From contig JANDJZ010000562.1 in the NCBI GenBank assembly GCA_027943245.1, positions 1-25,463 of the forward strand: a stretch of DNA of 25,463 nt. Direction: 5' to 3'. A model generated the notes under the pieces. That model had not been told where the DNA came from, searched no databases, and saw only the letters and a list, made by a program, of their open reading frames with translations. Position 1 is the first letter of the stretch. The number at the start of each line of letters is the position of its first letter. The DNA is from Acanthamoeba sp. SK_2022b. Taxonomy: Eukaryota > Discosea > Longamoebia > Acanthamoebidae. The position numbers and the translations under genes were made by a program. Positions 8,089 to 18,323 of this stretch are shown in pieces.

Positions 8089-10583
8089 CTACTTGCCCTC
8101 CTTGAGGCTCCACACCTTGACCATGCTCTTGATCTTGAAGATGTGCGAGAGCGACGATGGCTTGATGTGCTCCATCTCCTCGATGCCGACGATGACGTTC
8201 TTGTCGTCGTCCACCAGGAGCGAGACCACGCACTGCGACTTGTTCGTGTGCTCGCGCATACGGAAGTCTGCGTGCATACGGCAGAGAGCGGTGTTAGCGT
8301 GTGCGTATGTACGCGGGCGGGGCTACCCCGTGAGGCCATGGTACCAGCAATCTTGGCGATGAGCGCGCCGGTCTGGATGTCCCAGAGGCGGATGGCGCCG
8401 GTCTTCCTGAACTTCCTGCAGCGGAAGCTCATCCAGCCGCTCTCGACCGTCAGCATCTGCGTGCCGCTCAGGAAGACGCCGCTGATCGGAGCCATGCTCT
8501 TCTCGGCTATGGTGACAACGGGGCTGGGTCAGGACCGTGGTCGACAAAAATGGAAAGGGAGGAAAGGTGGGTGGCGGTACCTCTGGCCTGGGTGCCGAGG
8601 TCCCTGAGCACGACTTCGCGCTCCCAGTTCCACAGCTTCAGGCAGCCCTTCTCGCTGGTGCGGTTCTCCTTCTTGCAGCCGGCGGCCACCACCAGGTTGT
8701 TCTCGGCGTGCAGCGCAAAGATAGGGAATCGGCACGGCAGGGTGTGCAACGCCTCCCCGCTGTCCACGTCCTGTAGGCACAACACAGCCAATGATACAAC
8801 GAGAAAGAATACGTAAGCAAACATAACACGGAACACAGGCAAAACACGTGTCTCGAATAACGACAGATTACACAATAAAAATGAGGAAATAAAAATCAAT
8901 TTGTTTAAACAAATAAGAATGTTAATAAACAACCGAACGGTGTAGGAGTTGGGTGTGGGCCATTTTATTCAAAGCAGGACTACGAGGACGAGAGTAGCGG
9001 CGGAAGAAGGAGAGGAAGGAGGGATAGGATGTACATACCCAGATCTTGATGGAACCGTCCTGCGATCCGCTCACCAAGCGCACGGGAGCGTTGTTCTTGC
9101 GCTTCAGGACCTGCAGACAAGTGACCGACGCAGTGTGGCCCGAAAACTGCTTCTTGCACTCGCCCGAGTCCAGATCCCACAGCTTGAGCGAGTGGTCTGC
9201 ATTGGTTCTCGAGAGTGAGTCAAGGCGCCTTGACCGAACATCAACCACAGCTAAGCGATGGAGGTTACCTTGCGAGCCGGTCACGACGTGGCTGTCGTTG
9301 AGGAACTGGAGGCAGGTGATCCACCCGCTGTGGCAGTCGATGCTGCGCACCAGCTGGCCCGAGGAGAAGTTGTACTCCTCCACGGCAAAGGTGTCGTTGC
9401 TCTTCTTGGTCGAGATGACCAGACGCGTGCACGACTCGTTGACCGCGAGCACCGGGAAGTTCTGCGGAAGGCCACCGTAAAGTCAGAATAAAATTAAATA
9501 TCTAATAAAGAAATAAATGAATTAATAAAGGAGTAAAGAGTTTACCTGCGAGGGCAGGGTCAAGGAAGCGGTGAGCTCGCCGCTCTTGAGGTCGAGCGCC
9601 TGCACGGAGCCGTCCATGCCCGAGTAGTGGAAAACGGTATCCTGCTCAGGGAAAAAGCATTGAGTTGCCCTGATCAAGAAGTGCAGTTCGATACCGCAGA
9701 ACGCAGCACTGAAGATGGAGGAGGGGTCCAATACCTTGGCGTTGGGCCGAGGGAGGAGCTGCCAGATGGGGTGGGTCTTGAGCGGGACGGTGTTGCGAAG
9801 GTAGAAGCGGCCAGCGCGCCAGTTGACGTATCGCCAGTGCTGGCGCCGACGGGCGGCCAGGCTCGAGTCGCTGGTGATGAGCTCGCGCCAGGTCCAGCAC
9901 ACGGCGCTCGCGTTGCAGATGTCGTGGGACGAGGCCGGTAGGAAGCTGAAGATGTGGGACACAAGCTCGAGCGGCAGCGCGTCGAAGCACGACTTCTCCT
10001 CGGGCAGAGGCTCGAACGCTACGCGGTTCGACGAACGGGCGGGCAGGGAGGCACAGAGCCGAGTAGTGGAGGGGCCCAGATCTGCGGACAGGTCAGGCAC
10101 GGCGAGCGTGTTCGAGGGCAGCGAGAGGCAGATCGCATGGACCCTGCTCGAGATAGTAGACGCTGTGTAGGAAGAAGGTGAAGTAGCAGCAGCACCAGCA
10201 CCAGCAGCAGTTGCAGGCGCAGCAGCAGCCGAGGGAGAAGAGGAGAGGTCGAGGCTGTCGACTGTCTGGAACGTAGCAGACACGCTCTTGATACGTCTCT
10301 TGATCTTGTGAGCGATGTCAGACTTGTGGAGGAAGGTCGCAGCGGTGCGAGAGGCAGAGGGGGTGACGTAGGCCGATACGGTGCTGGCCAGGGCAAAGGG
10401 CGCGTTGGGGTCGTTAGACTTGATGATGATGTCGTTGTTGCTGCCCAAGCTGGAGGGGTGCTGCTCCTGCTCCTGTTGTGAGCGAGAGGGAGTGGGTTCG
10501 GCAGGAGTCGGGGTCTGCTGCTTACAGCCCTTCCTCTTCCTGTGAGTAGTGTTCTCCTTCAATCTTCTAAGAAAGCGAAACAT
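8089..10583 (-). CDS. F-box and WD40-repeat protein (SCF substrate adaptor)
   Basis: Exons (minus): 10583-9735, 9641-9546, 9461-9269, 9196-9039, 8770-8581, 8506-8345, 8267-8089; 608 residues. The first 195 residues are low-complexity, basic and Ser/Ala/Gln-rich. An F-box spans about 200-243 (FDALPLELVSHIFSFLPAS, then VCWTWREL). From about 284 come seven WD-type blades, the clearest being VVTGSQDHSLKLWDLDSGE and LVSGSQDGSIKIWDVDSGE, followed by CLKLWNWE, AIRLWDI and a last blade ending MVKVWSLKEGK. Seven blades would close a propeller. By family knowledge the F-box binds Skp1 and the propeller binds a phosphorylated substrate for ubiquitination. The first intron (9734-9642, 93 bases) is stopless and a multiple of three, so retention would add 31 residues. 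The substrate cannot be deduced. Confidence 0.85.
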
Positions 10584-11539
10584 TTTGTGTGGTGATGGTG
10601 GGTGGCGGTAGTTGAGGTGTAGTGGTGCGGTGGTTGAGGTTTGGTGAAGTGAAGGTGTGTGCAGGTGAAGTGAAGGTGTGTGCAGGTGAAGTGAAGGTGG
10701 TGGTTGTAGTGAGGGTGAAAGTGTGAATGTGGTGAAGTGGCTGTGTGAGTGAGATGAGGTGGTGCCCTATCCGCGAAACGAAAAGTGTGGTGGTACTGCA
10801 GGTGTCTGTGCGTGGTATGGATGAGGAGAGAAGAGAAGAAGACGATCGACCTTACCTCGCTTTTGTACTGACCGCCGGACCTCTGCCCCCACCCAACTTC
10901 AAAGCGGCCGAAAATTGGCCTCAAACCCAGCCGACAACGTCGCTGTTTGCCACCCAGAACGGCTCGGGAAACCAAGCTCCGAAAATTCGCCAACTCTAGC
11001 ATATCTCCCAAAAAATGTAAAACACGCTCAACTTGCGGTGAGTACACATATTTCAGATTTCCTGTAGTTCAGCGTGGTTGTTCGTTCGAAGCGACCTCGG
11101 CCAATCGCGATCGCCAGAACGTCAATCCGCGGACATAAGGCCAGGATTTGGTTCATCAACAATGATCCCCACCACCTGCGTGTAGGTGCACCAAGCTCGC
11201 AGTGTGAGGATTGGACATATCAGGGAAATGCCCTCATCCAGCGCGCTTGCCTAAATTGCCCGAGGAGAGGAGTACCCCCTTGTTCACCGCTGCCTGTGAT
11301 TCCTTTACCATGTTTGTGCCTTCTGGCGAGCACTGTGTGTCAGTGCTATTGCCTGCTTATTGCATCGAAAGTGCGCCAGGCGATCTTCCAGTAGGAACCA
11401 GCCCCCTGAACTTCACGGCTGGCAGCTTTCCACAGAGTGGCCGCGGTCAAGGGTGCCCCTTGCCCAAAATGAAATGGGCCGCTGCTTGCTTGCAAGTCGA
11501 CATAAAAAGGAAACAGAGCAATCTAATTGTCGGTACGAG
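10584..11539. other. Divergent intergenic region between the F-box/WD and dehydrogenase genes
   Basis: This is shared upstream space for a minus-strand and a plus-strand gene. The first 170 bases are GT/GGTGA-rich with a short minisatellite (10644-10699). The rest is mixed sequence with many short ORFs, none with a recognisable domain or consistent GC3. No TATA box stands out. An upstream non-coding exon of the dehydrogenase cannot be excluded. Confidence 0.4.
10644..10699. repeat. Minisatellite, 21-base unit, about 2.7 copies
   Basis: The unit GTGAAGTGAAGGTGTGTGCAG occurs at 10644-10664 and 10665-10685 exactly, with a partial third copy at 10686-10699. It lies 60-115 bases upstream of the F-box/WD start codon, so it is probably in the promoter or 5' untranslated region. 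Confidence 0.9.
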
Positions 11540-13352
11540 ATGGAGAAAGATTCTGCAGAGGAAGAGGAGTATCCGTCCTTCGATGACGCCATTTCGAGAG
11601 GTTTGCATTCTTTTGGCGTCTCGATTCCCGTGGGGTTTGTTCCTGCGATTAACGGCAAGGGGGCGGGTAGACGATGCTGGAAATGGAGGTTTCGTGCCTG
11701 TGATCGTCATCACCGGAGCTAGCAGCGGCATAGGGGAAGCCATCGCTCTGCAATACGCTTCGACCCGCCCCTGCCAGTACGCGCACTTGCTGCTCTGCTC
11801 CTTCTCTCTCTCTTGCTGAGGGCTTCTTCGCCCCGTCCAGGCTCGTCCTGGCTGCACGGTCACGGGATAAGCTCAAGTCTGTCGCCCTCAAGTGCCGCAA
11901 GCTCGGGTGTGAGGTGAGACACCACACTATGCATTCGAATGCATAGAGACACGCACGCTTCCACGATGTCTGGCTTCGCGGTGGCTCACGTCTGTCGTCT
12001 CCGTGTGCTGCATGTAGGTTGCGATCATCCCCACGGACGTGTCCAAGCCCAAGCAGTGCAAGTGCGTGTGACCCTTTAGGGCTTGCCTCCTCTTGTCTCG
12101 ATAGGGGCCACTCTCTCTCTCTCACACACACATTTCCTGTCATCCACTCCCCCACCATAGATTCCTGATCAAGGAGACCATCCGCATCTTTGGCCGCCTC
12201 GACTACCTGGTGCTGAACGCAGGAGTGTCGATGCACATCGCGTTCGAGGAGCTCAAGGTAAATAAATGATAAATAATAAAATAAATAATAAAGAATAAAT
12301 AAAGCAAAACAAACAGCTCAGGTGGGTGTGCGTTGGCAGTCTACCAATTTTGATGATGGCGATGGTGATGGGACGCAGGACCTGGAGATCTTTCACAGGC
12401 TGATGGACACCAACTACTTTGGCTACGTCTACACGACCCACTTTGCCCTGCCCTTCCTGCGCAAGAGCCCTCAGCCCAAGATCGTGGTGGTCGGCTCGCT
12501 TTCGGGTACTCCAACAGGGCATCGCACACGCACGACACGCACGCACACGCACGCACACACACACACGACGGCGTGTGTAGAAGACGCAACGCCATCACGT
12601 CTGACGTGGCGTTCCACCTGTCATTTGCCTTTTCGTTTCTCTGCGCAGGCGAGACTGGCGTGCCACTGCGCACGGGCTACTGCGGTTCCAAGTTTGCAGT
12701 CAACGGTGCCGTCGTCACTCCACACCTCCTCCTCTCTCCTCTCTCCTCTCTCCTCTCTCCTCAGCGCAATAACCTCCACTGACCTCCTTACCTGCAGGTT
12801 TCTTCGAAGCGTTGCGGACCGAGCTGGGCCCAGCCGTGCCCATCACGATCGTGTCCCCGGGGTAACTCATCGTGTGCTATGATGCGGCGTGCATGCGTGC
12901 GTGTGCGTGCGCATGTGTGCTGCGAGAGAGGGGAGAGAGAGAGGAAAGGGAGGCTGGCTGACTGGCCACGCGCGGGGGGGTGGGCTGGTGCAGGTACGTG
13001 GACACGGAGATCCGACAGAACTCGTACGGGCCGAAGGACTTCAATCCGGCGTCGGGGGGCATGATGTCCCCCAAGCGCTGCGCCGAACTCATCGTCGAGG
13101 CTGCCGACCAGGTTCGCTGTCTCAGACGCGTGTGTAGTGTGTCGTGTAGGGCCTTAGTTCAGAGAGATTGGGGGGGGGGTAGATAGGCTAACTGACGGCG
13201 CTGCGACGACCAAACGAAACAAACAGAGGCGACGGAAGGTGGTGCTGACGCTGAGCGGCAAGCTCGCCTACGCGCTGCGACCGTTCGTGCCAGACGTGAT
13301 CGACATGCTGGTCAAGCGGAAAGCGCACCAGAAGAAGAAGGCCGCCCTGTGA
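11540..13352 (+). CDS. Short-chain dehydrogenase/reductase (classical SDR, DHRS7-like)
   Basis: Ten exons: 11540-11600, 11671-11776, 11841-11913, 12018-12061, 12161-12257, 12379-12505, 12649-12705, 12798-12861, 12994-13111, 13227-13352; 290 residues. Motifs: TGASSGIG (35-42) for NAD(P) binding; AARSRDK after the second strand, where the basic residue favours NADP; LNAGVS; VVVGSLSG with catalytic Ser167; YCGSK with Tyr180 and Lys184; SPGYVDTEI. The core resembles the 11-beta-HSD/DHRS7 branch; the substrate is unknown. Start choice: ATG 11540 gives an acidic N-terminus, and a 70-base intron (11601-11670) with a TTAAC branch-like site joins the core in frame. An alternative ATG at 11583 reads through that intron, but its codons are low-GC3. 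No signal peptide is seen with the preferred start. The C-terminus is Lys-rich. Confidence 0.85.
12727..12761. repeat. (TCTCC)n-like pyrimidine microsatellite in an intron
   Basis: Repeats of CTCTCCT-type units lie in the dehydrogenase intron 12706-12797. The position near the acceptor means they may also serve as the polypyrimidine tract. Confidence 0.8.
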
Positions 13353-13439
13353 GTGTGCCTTGCTTGCTTGCTTGCTTGCTTGCTACGCTCTTAAGCCACC
13401 TTTATGAAGAGAGGGAGAGAGGGAGAGAGAGGGAGAAGC
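13353..13439. other. Convergent 3' ends separated by 87 bases, with TTGC and GAGAGG repeats
   Basis: The dehydrogenase stop (13350-13352) and the minus-strand stop of the next gene (13440-13442) face each other. Between them are about six TTGC units (13360-13384) and a GAGAGG-rich run (13409-13436). No classical AATAAA is present, so the transcripts probably overlap tail to tail. Confidence 0.7.
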
Positions 13440-15255
13440 CTAGGCGTTGGCCGACTGCGAGGGCGATGAGGCATCGAGCTCGCGCTTTCGCTGGGCAAAG
13501 TAGGGGTTGAGCGGCTTCATGGGCGCGAGGAGCTTCTTGGCGAAGCTCTTGGGCGAGTAGTAGTCGATCCCCGTCGCCATGGTCTTGGCGATGAAGTGAC
13601 CCACGAACGTGCTGTGCAGGGTCGCAGCGATCGTGCGCGCGATGTTCTCCGGCGCGTCCTCGAACTTCTGCAGCACGTGCCGGAACGTAGCCTGTGCGTG
13701 CGTGTGTGCGCCACCAAAGCTCAGCTCAGTCGCATAGCACACACGCGCGCGCGCAAGACAAGAAGGGGAGAGGAGAGATTGCCTCGATGTACTTCTCGCC
13801 GGTGGGAGAGCTGAGCAGCTTATCAAAGTCGTTGTGGATAAAGGCGTCCAACGCGGCGTCGTAGACGTGGGGCGTCTGGCCCTTCCTGACCTTGGACGGC
13901 GCGATCGAAGGCAGAACGAGTCGCGAGATCCAGCTCATGTCCTTCTTGATCTTCTCCTGCCTCTCCAGCACCTCCGTGGCCCTGGTGTGGAACGTTCGTC
14001 GGAGAACACAGCGGAGCGGAGCGTGAGCGGCCAGCGAAGGAGGGCCGAGCAAGTGAGAGACCGAACGGTCGTACCGAATCCTGGCCGCGGCCTTGGACAC
14101 GGGGCTTTCGATGACGAGCTTGGTGACGTCGTCCGCCAACAGGAGATCGGCCCAGGGGAATTCCTCAAGGACCTGGCGTTGTTGGTGATGATGATGATGA
14201 TCATGTCGATGATGATGGTGATGGTGAAGATGCGCAAAGGTCATGAGCGTTTGCATACGACTGATTGAGCATGCATGGTAGAGAGTAGAAAGGGTTGGGG
14301 AGGAGAAGGGGGGGAGTCGCTACCATGGTGGTGAAGTGTTTGGGCAAGGACTGGTCGACGGCCATCACCGCTGCCGTGCCGGCCTCCCACAGGGCTCTTG
14401 CCTCCTCTGGTGTACGGCGCGAGTCAGAAGTCGGGGAGACTACGCGTTAAGAAGTTGGGGCAGGGCCTACCCTTGATCTGCTGCTCATCGGCGGGAGAGA
14501 GGGTGATGTCGCGGTGCAGGTCGCGCAGCACGCCCTCCAGCTCCTTCGCACTGAGCTGGCCGTGCAGCACCGCCTCCTGCAACGACATCTTGTCTACACG
14601 GCAAAAAATAATTATTTAAACACATAATAAAAAAATAATAAAAAGAAGCGCGTAGTGGCTACACGAGTAGTGGCTACGAACCTGTTGGTGTGGCACTTTT
14701 GCCTTCCTTGGAAGCGGGCTCCTTGGTGGCGGGCTGCTGCACATCGATGTTTTTGGTGTTGGCGCTCACCTTGGCAGCGTTGGATGAGGCAACAGCCTTC
14801 TGCTGGGTCTGCACCATCTGTTCCTCCAACTGCTTGGTGAAGCGCTCTACGCGGGACAGGATGAGGGCCCTGGCGGACGCGTTGCCCCGCGCCAGGTCCT
14901 GCATGAGGCGGATGACGTCGGCCTTCTTGTGCTGGTTGAGCGCGGCCTTGAGCAGCGGCAGCTGGAGCTCGAAATTGATGTCCTCAGGCAGCTCCTTCGT
15001 CTTGGCCAGCAGCGTACTGGACTCGAGCGATTCGGGCGTCGGTCTGAAAGAGAAGGCTGCATTCAGTACCTCCCTCATGTCCACATTGGCAGACGGCGTA
15101 ACACGGAAGCCGCGCGACGCCATCATCCAGATTCTCCCCGATGGTGCGCCATTATGACTGAGTAGCAGATTTCGAGTTGCAGGCGCAACCGAGCGACGCG
15201 CAATATGAAGGGATGGCGCAGAAGTAGTGACTGATGTTCTCGCTAGCCGCTTCAT
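13440..15255 (-). CDS. Unrecognised protein with a probable mitochondrial targeting peptide
   Basis: Six exons (minus): 15255-14682, 14593-14471, 14406-14324, 14172-14075, 13981-13783, 13691-13440; 442 residues. The N-terminus (MKRLARTSVTTSAPSLHIAR, then RSVAPATRN) is Arg/Ser/Ala-rich with no acidic residues, typical of a mitochondrial presequence. The mature part is predicted largely helical: LELQL-type segments, a Gln/Lys helix (TKQLEEQMVQTQQKA), a Lys/Pro/Thr linker at about 170-190, a second domain with ELEGVLRDLHRDITLSPADE, and a C-terminal region with IARTIAATLHSTFVGHFIAK and YYSPKSFAKKLL. I do not recognise the family. The intron 13782-13692 has a GC donor: no GT donor keeps the GC3-rich reading frame downstream. 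The N-terminal exon could in principle be a separate gene, but phases join cleanly. The gene converges with the dehydrogenase. Confidence 0.75.
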
Positions 15256-15398
15256 CTTTGCGTGTTAATTTATCAAAAAAAACTCGTACGCCCAAAGATT
15301 CGGCAGCTTAGTAAGCCTGACGTCAGCAGAAAGTAAATAGAATAAAAATAATTCTAATTTAGGTATTTATATTAATAGAAGGCACGCAAGCTGGTGCG

Positions 15399-18193
15399 CT
15401 ACGTGGCAGCTCTGGTTGCTTCATCTTCGTCAGGGATGCAGAGGATGCCAGCAGCAGCGGTCTGTTCGGCGACCATGCGCTGGAACCATTCCTGGTCCTC
15501 CACATTCTTGAACGCCAGTCGGTGGAGCTTACGCATCTTGCCCAGGTATCGCCTGTGCTGACACTTCTCCAGCCATTGCTTGCACTCATCTAATCGGCGT
15601 GCGACTGCAACACCCATACAAGTTCAGTGCCACCACCGCACAACGCGCACACGCGCACGCGCACGCAACGGTACCAGCACAAATGCGGGCGAAGCAAAAG
15701 TCGGTGTAGGGGTCTTTCAGCGAGGCCTCGGTGCTCTTGAGAACCTGCTCTGCATGCGCCACCGACTCTTGCCTGTCCTTGCTCGCAGCCTCGAGTTCGA
15801 GCGCGCCAGCGCCGGCCCCCTTCTTGTCGTGCATCAAAGTGTCAGGGCCAGGCGTGTCGCCGACAATTCGTTCATTCAGCGGGCGTTGCGCGTTGGTGGA
15901 GGAAAGGGCGGCTCACCTCTTGAAGCGCGGAGATATAGTTGTCGAGAAAGCAGGCTCGAGTGAGGTACACGACGGCGAGGCCGTGTATCATTTGGACCTC
16001 CGTGTCCGTGTCATCCGCCAACTCCTGGGCGTCCTGCATGTGGGCGCGGCGCACACACAACACACAGGAGGGTGAGGTAGGCCAGTAGTGACAATGGGGG
16101 GGGGACTGCGCACGAGACGTACATTGTATAGAGCGATCGACTGATCGATCAGCGCCAGCTTTTCTTCGATGGTCGGCATCAGCTCCGCGCTTTCCTTGAT
16201 GGCATCTGATAGAAATAGGTGAGAGAGAAAGCGCGCGCGTTCGTGCCGGTGCGCCGTATCACGTACCGGCCAGGTTGGAGAGGACGAGCGGAGGAGAGAG
16301 TTCGTCGGTCGCTTCTTGATACTCGTTGATGGCTTTGCCGTACCAGACCAATGCCTCCTGCGCGTCGCGTATCGAGAGAGCGACCAAATTAAAGAAGAAA
16401 ATAAATAAATAAACAAAATGAAGAGGACAACGAATGAACGAATGAGAAACGGATACCTCTAGGTGATTTTGCTCGAACAGCTTGGTGGCGATCTCGTGCA
16501 TGATGTAGGCGCACTCTTCGTTGTCCTCGACGGTTCTCTTTGTTTGCTGGACAAACACGCAACAAAAGAGAGAATCGCAAAATAAATTGGGAACAAAGAA
16601 TGTATGCGTACGTCGGGGAAGAGATCGAGTGCGCTCTGGAAGACCGCGATGGCCTCTTCGTGGGTATGGATGTCGGAATCGCCGTACGTGCGAATCACGC
16701 CTGCCACAAACAGCGTGTGAGCAAAGCTGTGGCAATAAATATTATACTAATATAAAACGCGTATATTTGTATTATTTATATATATTTAGATAAAAAGGGT
16801 GTTCCGGGGTGTACCGGCGAGGTAGGAGTGCTCGATGGACTTGATCGTTTCGTTCGGGGCCAGCCCCTCCGACTTGCGGTAGGAATCAATGGCTTGCTCG
16901 TACCAACTTCGCAGCGCTGATGCGTGTGTTGCGTGTGTGGCGTGTGATACGTGTTATCGATGTGGCAGTAAAGACAAACACGAGAGCCCTTTAGCGCCAC
17001 AGTAGCGCACCTCGCTTGGTGTGCGGGAACTGCTTTTGGTAGACCGCGAATTCGATGGACACGTTGCCCAGGCCGGTGTAGGCCGTGCGCAGGTCCTTTT
17101 TGGTCTGTCTCCCGCCACGTCGCCCCCCCCCCCCGTTGAGGAGCGCGCGCGCCAGGGTCTCGAGAAGGGGCGTACCAGTGGGAAGGAGAGGGCGGAGAGG
17201 AACTCCTCCTGGCTGACCACGTACAGCATTCTCGTGTCGAGGTCGTCTCGGTCCTCGTTCCACTGCATCGGGTCGTCTTCCACCTTCACGCCGGAGTGAA
17301 CAAGTGAGTAGAGGGCGAGCGCGCGCCGGATGTGCGGATTGCGGAGAGGGCGGAGGGCACCTTGGGCCTCTTATCGTAGAGGCTGAATCCGGCCATGAAG
17401 AAGTCCGAGACCTTCCTCTGGTGCGGGTGGCCCACCTTCCCCAGGTGCTTGGCCTCCACTTTTCTGCAACAGAAGGGCATCACATGTGCACGTGTGAGCG
17501 TGTGCGTGTCAGATCACGTTCAGAAGCCACCAGTGAACGGAGGGGAGAAGCGGAGCAACCTTCGCAGCCAAAAGAACTGCTTCCACGACGTGAGACCGCG
17601 CACCAGCGGAAGCTCGCGCTTGTACTCCTCCGCCGCGGGTCCTTTGTTGCTATCGGCCCCACCCTCGGCCGCCGCCTGCTCGGCGTCGGTTGACGGCACT
17701 GATGTAGCACCCCCGCCATCAAGTTGCCCACGGCCTGCCTCCACTTCCAGTCCCATCGCCTCCAGCTCCTCCTCGCCTTCTTCGTCGCTGTGAGTGTCCG
17801 CCGCAGCCTGCACTCGGTAGTGGCGTATCTGTGCTGGCGTGGCTGACCACTCGCGCCCGTACAAGTTCCGCCATTGCCTACCCAAATGATGAGTGCTCAA
17901 AACCAAGAAAAGAGATTATTTAAAATTTAATATTTGAAAATAAATAATCAAATAGATTAATGGACAAGATTGAAAAGAGAAGGGTGAGCATACGAGTCAA
18001 GGTCGGCAAGGGCAAGAAAGAGGCGCGAAACGTAGCGCGCAGTGAGAAGATCGTGGGCATCGAGGAAGGACAAGCAGTGCTGCACGATTTCAGGAGGAAG
18101 AGGGGGCAACGCTATCACTGGGCACGTAAGCATCTCCGCCTCTCCCGGCGTACAGTCCTCAAGCTTCCTCTTCCTGCTCACCTTCCCTTCCAT
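15399..18193 (-). CDS. F-box protein with a helical, TPR-like body
   Basis: Thirteen exons (minus): 18193-17994, 17877-17560, 17463-17361, 17283-17176, 17104-17011, 16916-16815, 16700-16612, 16546-16457, 16357-16267, 16205-16123, 16033-15917, 15819-15675, 15604-15399; about 581 residues. After a basic MEGKVSRKRKLED start, an F-box spans about 29-67 (LPPEIVQHCLSFLDAHDLLT, then ARYVSRLFLALADLDS) and runs into QWRNLYGREW. An acidic, Ala/Gly-rich linker follows. From about residue 245 to the end the chain is a series of short exons, each coding one or two amphipathic helices (for example ALRSWYEQAIDSYRKSEG, EALVWYGKAINEYQEATD, DAIKESAELMPTIEEKLALI), which resembles degenerate tetratricopeptide repeats. 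It is probably an SCF adaptor with a helical substrate platform. The acceptors before 17283 and 15819 are AAG, not YAG, so those two junctions are less certain. Confidence 0.75.
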
Positions 18194-18323
18194 CCTGTGC
18201 GGAGCTTGGTATTTGCAATTCTGTTTGGGAGAATATATTCATTTTATATAAAAAGCTATCTAAAAAATGCACCGGCGGGGATCATAGATCATGGCGCCGT
18301 GGTCTGGGTGTGTGCGGCCAAGC
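18194..18323. promoter_or_regulatory. Short intergenic region with TATA-like element for the F-box gene
   Basis: Only 130 bases separate this gene start from the stop of the next minus-strand gene. A TTTTTATATAAAAT element on the minus strand (about 18241-18254) lies about 50-60 bases upstream of the F-box ATG at 18193. It could be the TATA box, or part of the 3' end of the upstream transcript. Both roles may overlap here. Confidence 0.4.

Noticed and set aside
11583..11776. Alternative dehydrogenase start with a hydrophobic N-terminus
   Set aside because: It reads through a stretch with low GC3, a GT donor, a TTAAC branch-like site and a TAG acceptor. The spliced start at 11540 is preferred, though not proven.
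13360..13384. TTGC repeats considered as a CRISPR-like or terminator structure
   Set aside because: A simple tetranucleotide microsatellite with no spacers and no stem; the context is eukaryotic.
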